Notes under the pieces: generated by a model
Databases searched by the model: none
Told to the model about the DNA's origin: nothing
What the model saw: the letters and a program-made list of their open reading frames with translations, nothing else
Made by a program: the position numbers and the translations under genes
From: CAYFMH01 sp964344165
GTDB lineage: Bacteria; Patescibacteriota; Gracilibacteria; UBA4473
NCBI GenBank assembly: GCA_964344165.1
Contig: CAYFMH010000050.1
Coordinates: 1 to 12,694, forward strand
Direction of reading: 5' to 3'
DNA length: 12,694 nucleotides
Shown: one piece after another, positions 12,033 through 12,694 of the stretch
Layout of the letters: the number at the start of each line of letters is the position of its first letter
Position numbering within the stretch: the first letter of the stretch is position 1

Positions 12033-12407
12033 TTATGAATCAAGCAAATTTCCTATTCGCATCTGTGTATGACTTATATCAGTGAGTAACCTTGATATTG
12101 CCTGAAAAGCATCTAATTTTAAAGTTGTTTCTAGGGTGCCTTCATCAGTATCTTCCAAAGATAATTTGTAAAAATTTAAAGCTTTTGTGGGATATCCTAA
12201 TCTTTCATAACACTGAGCCATCCGGAAGGCGATGGCGGGAGTCATTCGACCGTGCAATCTTTCGGCTTTTTGAAGAAGTTCTAAAGCTTCTAAACTTTTG
12301 TCCCTACAGTCATTAAATCCAAGTTTTATGTAAGCTGCTCGATAAGCAGCTTCGGCTCCTTGGATAGTTGTACCATCTGGTAAACGTTCAGGATTCCATA
12401 TTTCCAT
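12033..12407 (-). CDS. Hypothetical TPR-like protein, 124 aa
   Basis: The protein is all-helical in appearance. Residues about 55-86 (PAIAFRMAQCYERLGYPTKALNFYKLSLED) fit the tetratricopeptide consensus (small-aromatic-Gly-Tyr-Ala spacing). Residues about 18-50 (AEAAYRAAYIKLG, then ALELLQKAERLHG) look like a preceding degenerate repeat. Two or three TPRs form a protein-protein interaction surface; no partner can be named. There is no signal peptide. ATG 12407 has a promoter upstream (TTGACG, 16 bases, TATAAA) with a leader of about 16 bases and no evident Shine-Dalgarno. It converges with the pyruvyl transferase gene with only 3 bases between stops, so no separate terminator fits there. Confidence 0.8.
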   Translation of the reverse strand: MEIWNPERLPDGTTIQGAEAAYRAAYIKLGFNDCRDKSLEALELLQKAERLHGRMTPAIAFRMAQCYERLGYPTKALNFYKLSLEDTDEGTLETTLKLDAFQAISRLLTDISHTQMRIGNLLDS

Positions 12408-12429
12408 TTTTTTATTTTTGATTTTGTTT

Positions 12430-12457
12430 TTTATATTTTTCTACGAAAAATCGTCAA
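12430..12457 (-). promoter_or_regulatory. Promoter for 12033-12407
   Basis: On the minus strand: TTGACG (12457-12452), 16 bases, TATAAA (12435-12430). It is a good match; the predicted start lies near 12423. Confidence 0.6.
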
Positions 12458-12626
12458 ACCCAATTTTTTAATTTGTAAAAAACAGAAGAGCTGATTAGCT
12501 CCTTTATCATAATTCTTATCTTTATTTTTGAATAAAAAAATTATTACTAATCATAAAACCACTGGCTCTGCCAGTGTGACGCTGAGAGGCTAAGCCGTTA
12601 CGGCGAGGAACAAAAGTGGTAGGAAA

Positions 12627-12650
12627 AGAAGGAGGAGAGCCCCTCTTTTT
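12627..12650 (+). terminator. Terminator-like hairpin in the IS200-type leader
   Basis: AGAAGGAGG (12627-12635), loop of 6, CCTCTTTTT (12642-12650): 9 bp with two G-U pairs. It also hides the only good Shine-Dalgarno-like AAGGAGG, which is about 40 bases from the ATG. IS200 leaders are known to carry a terminator that blocks incoming transcription. Confidence 0.5.
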
Positions 12651-12674
12651 AAATATTTCTTAACCACTAAAAAA

Positions 12675-12694
12675 ATGAAGGATTATGAATCGTT
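12675..12694 (+). CDS. tnpA: IS200/IS605-family transposase TnpA, first codons only (3' partial)
   Basis: Only six full codons, MKDYES, then TT, which can begin Leu or Phe. Many IS200/IS605 Y1 transposases begin M-K-D-Y-x-S-L-S-H before the conserved W-x-C-K-Y-H segment, and the hairpin-rich leader upstream is what such a gene would have. The Y1 HUH enzyme would cut and join single strands at the element ends. On the peptide alone this would be worthless; the context makes it likely. Confidence 0.65.

Larger units (their letters stand above)
12558..12694 (+). mobile_element. Left end of an IS200/IS605-family insertion sequence (truncated by window)
   Basis: A perfect 7-bp hairpin CACTGGC-TCT-GCCAGTG (12560-12576) sits at the outer end, as expected of the subterminal hairpin recognised by Y1 transposase. 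Inside are small hairpins GGC-TAA-GCC (12588-12596) and GCCG-TTA-CGGC (12594-12604), and AGTGGT (12615-12620) that can pair with ACCACT at 12558-12563 or 12663-12668. A terminator-like hairpin follows, then an ATG encoding MKDYES, the start typical of many IS200-like TnpA proteins. The outer border is unsure; TTAC at 12544-12547 could be a target of the IS608 type. The other end is beyond the window. Confidence 0.75.

Noticed and set aside
1..12694. CRISPR arrays, tRNA, rRNA, defence or prophage genes
   Set aside because: No regularly spaced repeats, no cloverleaf or rRNA segments and no recognisable defence or phage proteins were seen on either strand by eye.

Overview
The window is AT-rich, tightly packed DNA with short gaps between genes, many short proteins of unknown function, weak or absent Shine-Dalgarno sequences, and TGA used as a stop. 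No long frame reads through TGA. Together with a type 2 PyrF, a complete AroA, an AI-2E family permease and a CsaB-like pyruvyl transferase, this suggests a Patescibacteria/CPR bacterium with the standard code. A Peregrinibacteria-like lineage is my best guess, but it is inference, because there is no rRNA or other marker gene here. Gracilibacteria and Absconditabacteria are unlikely because they read TGA as glycine.

Layout. 1-721: C-terminal part of a KefB-type cation/proton antiporter with an NAD-binding RCK domain. 778-1338 (minus): unknown soluble protein, divergent from an unknown protein at 1542-1967; the two appear to share a palindromic -35 region. A strong terminator separates 1542-1967 from pyrF (2070-2900). 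2993-3973 (minus): two unknown genes in a probable operon. 3974-4275: an AT-only-looking gap with divergent promoters. 4276-5214: secreted CAP-domain protein. 5268-5848: an acidic and a cysteine-rich small protein. 5874-7634: an EPSP synthase fused to a Nudix hydrolase. 7622-8146 (minus): membrane-anchored methyltransferase. 8253-9939: AI-2E permease and GNAT acetyltransferase. 10130-11071: two exported, apparently paralogous two-cysteine proteins. 11112-12029: pyruvyl transferase-like protein. 12033-12407 (minus): TPR protein. 12558 to the edge: left end of an IS200/IS605 element with the first codons of tnpA.

The genes do not form one obvious pathway. pyrF (pyrimidines) and aroA (shikimate) are housekeeping. 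The CAP protein, the exported pair and the pyruvyl transferase concern the cell surface. I see no defence system, CRISPR array or prophage.

The most notable signals are small. (1) A palindromic repeat sits in frame inside two unrelated genes, the CAP protein and aroA. (2) A second AT-rich repeat occurs twice in the same frame in the AroA-Nudix gene. (3) The AroA-Nudix fusion itself is unusual. (4) Several genes have a -10 box 6-7 bases before the ATG, implying leaderless mRNAs, and the -35/-10 spacing is repeatedly 16. (5) An IS200-type left end lies at the right edge.
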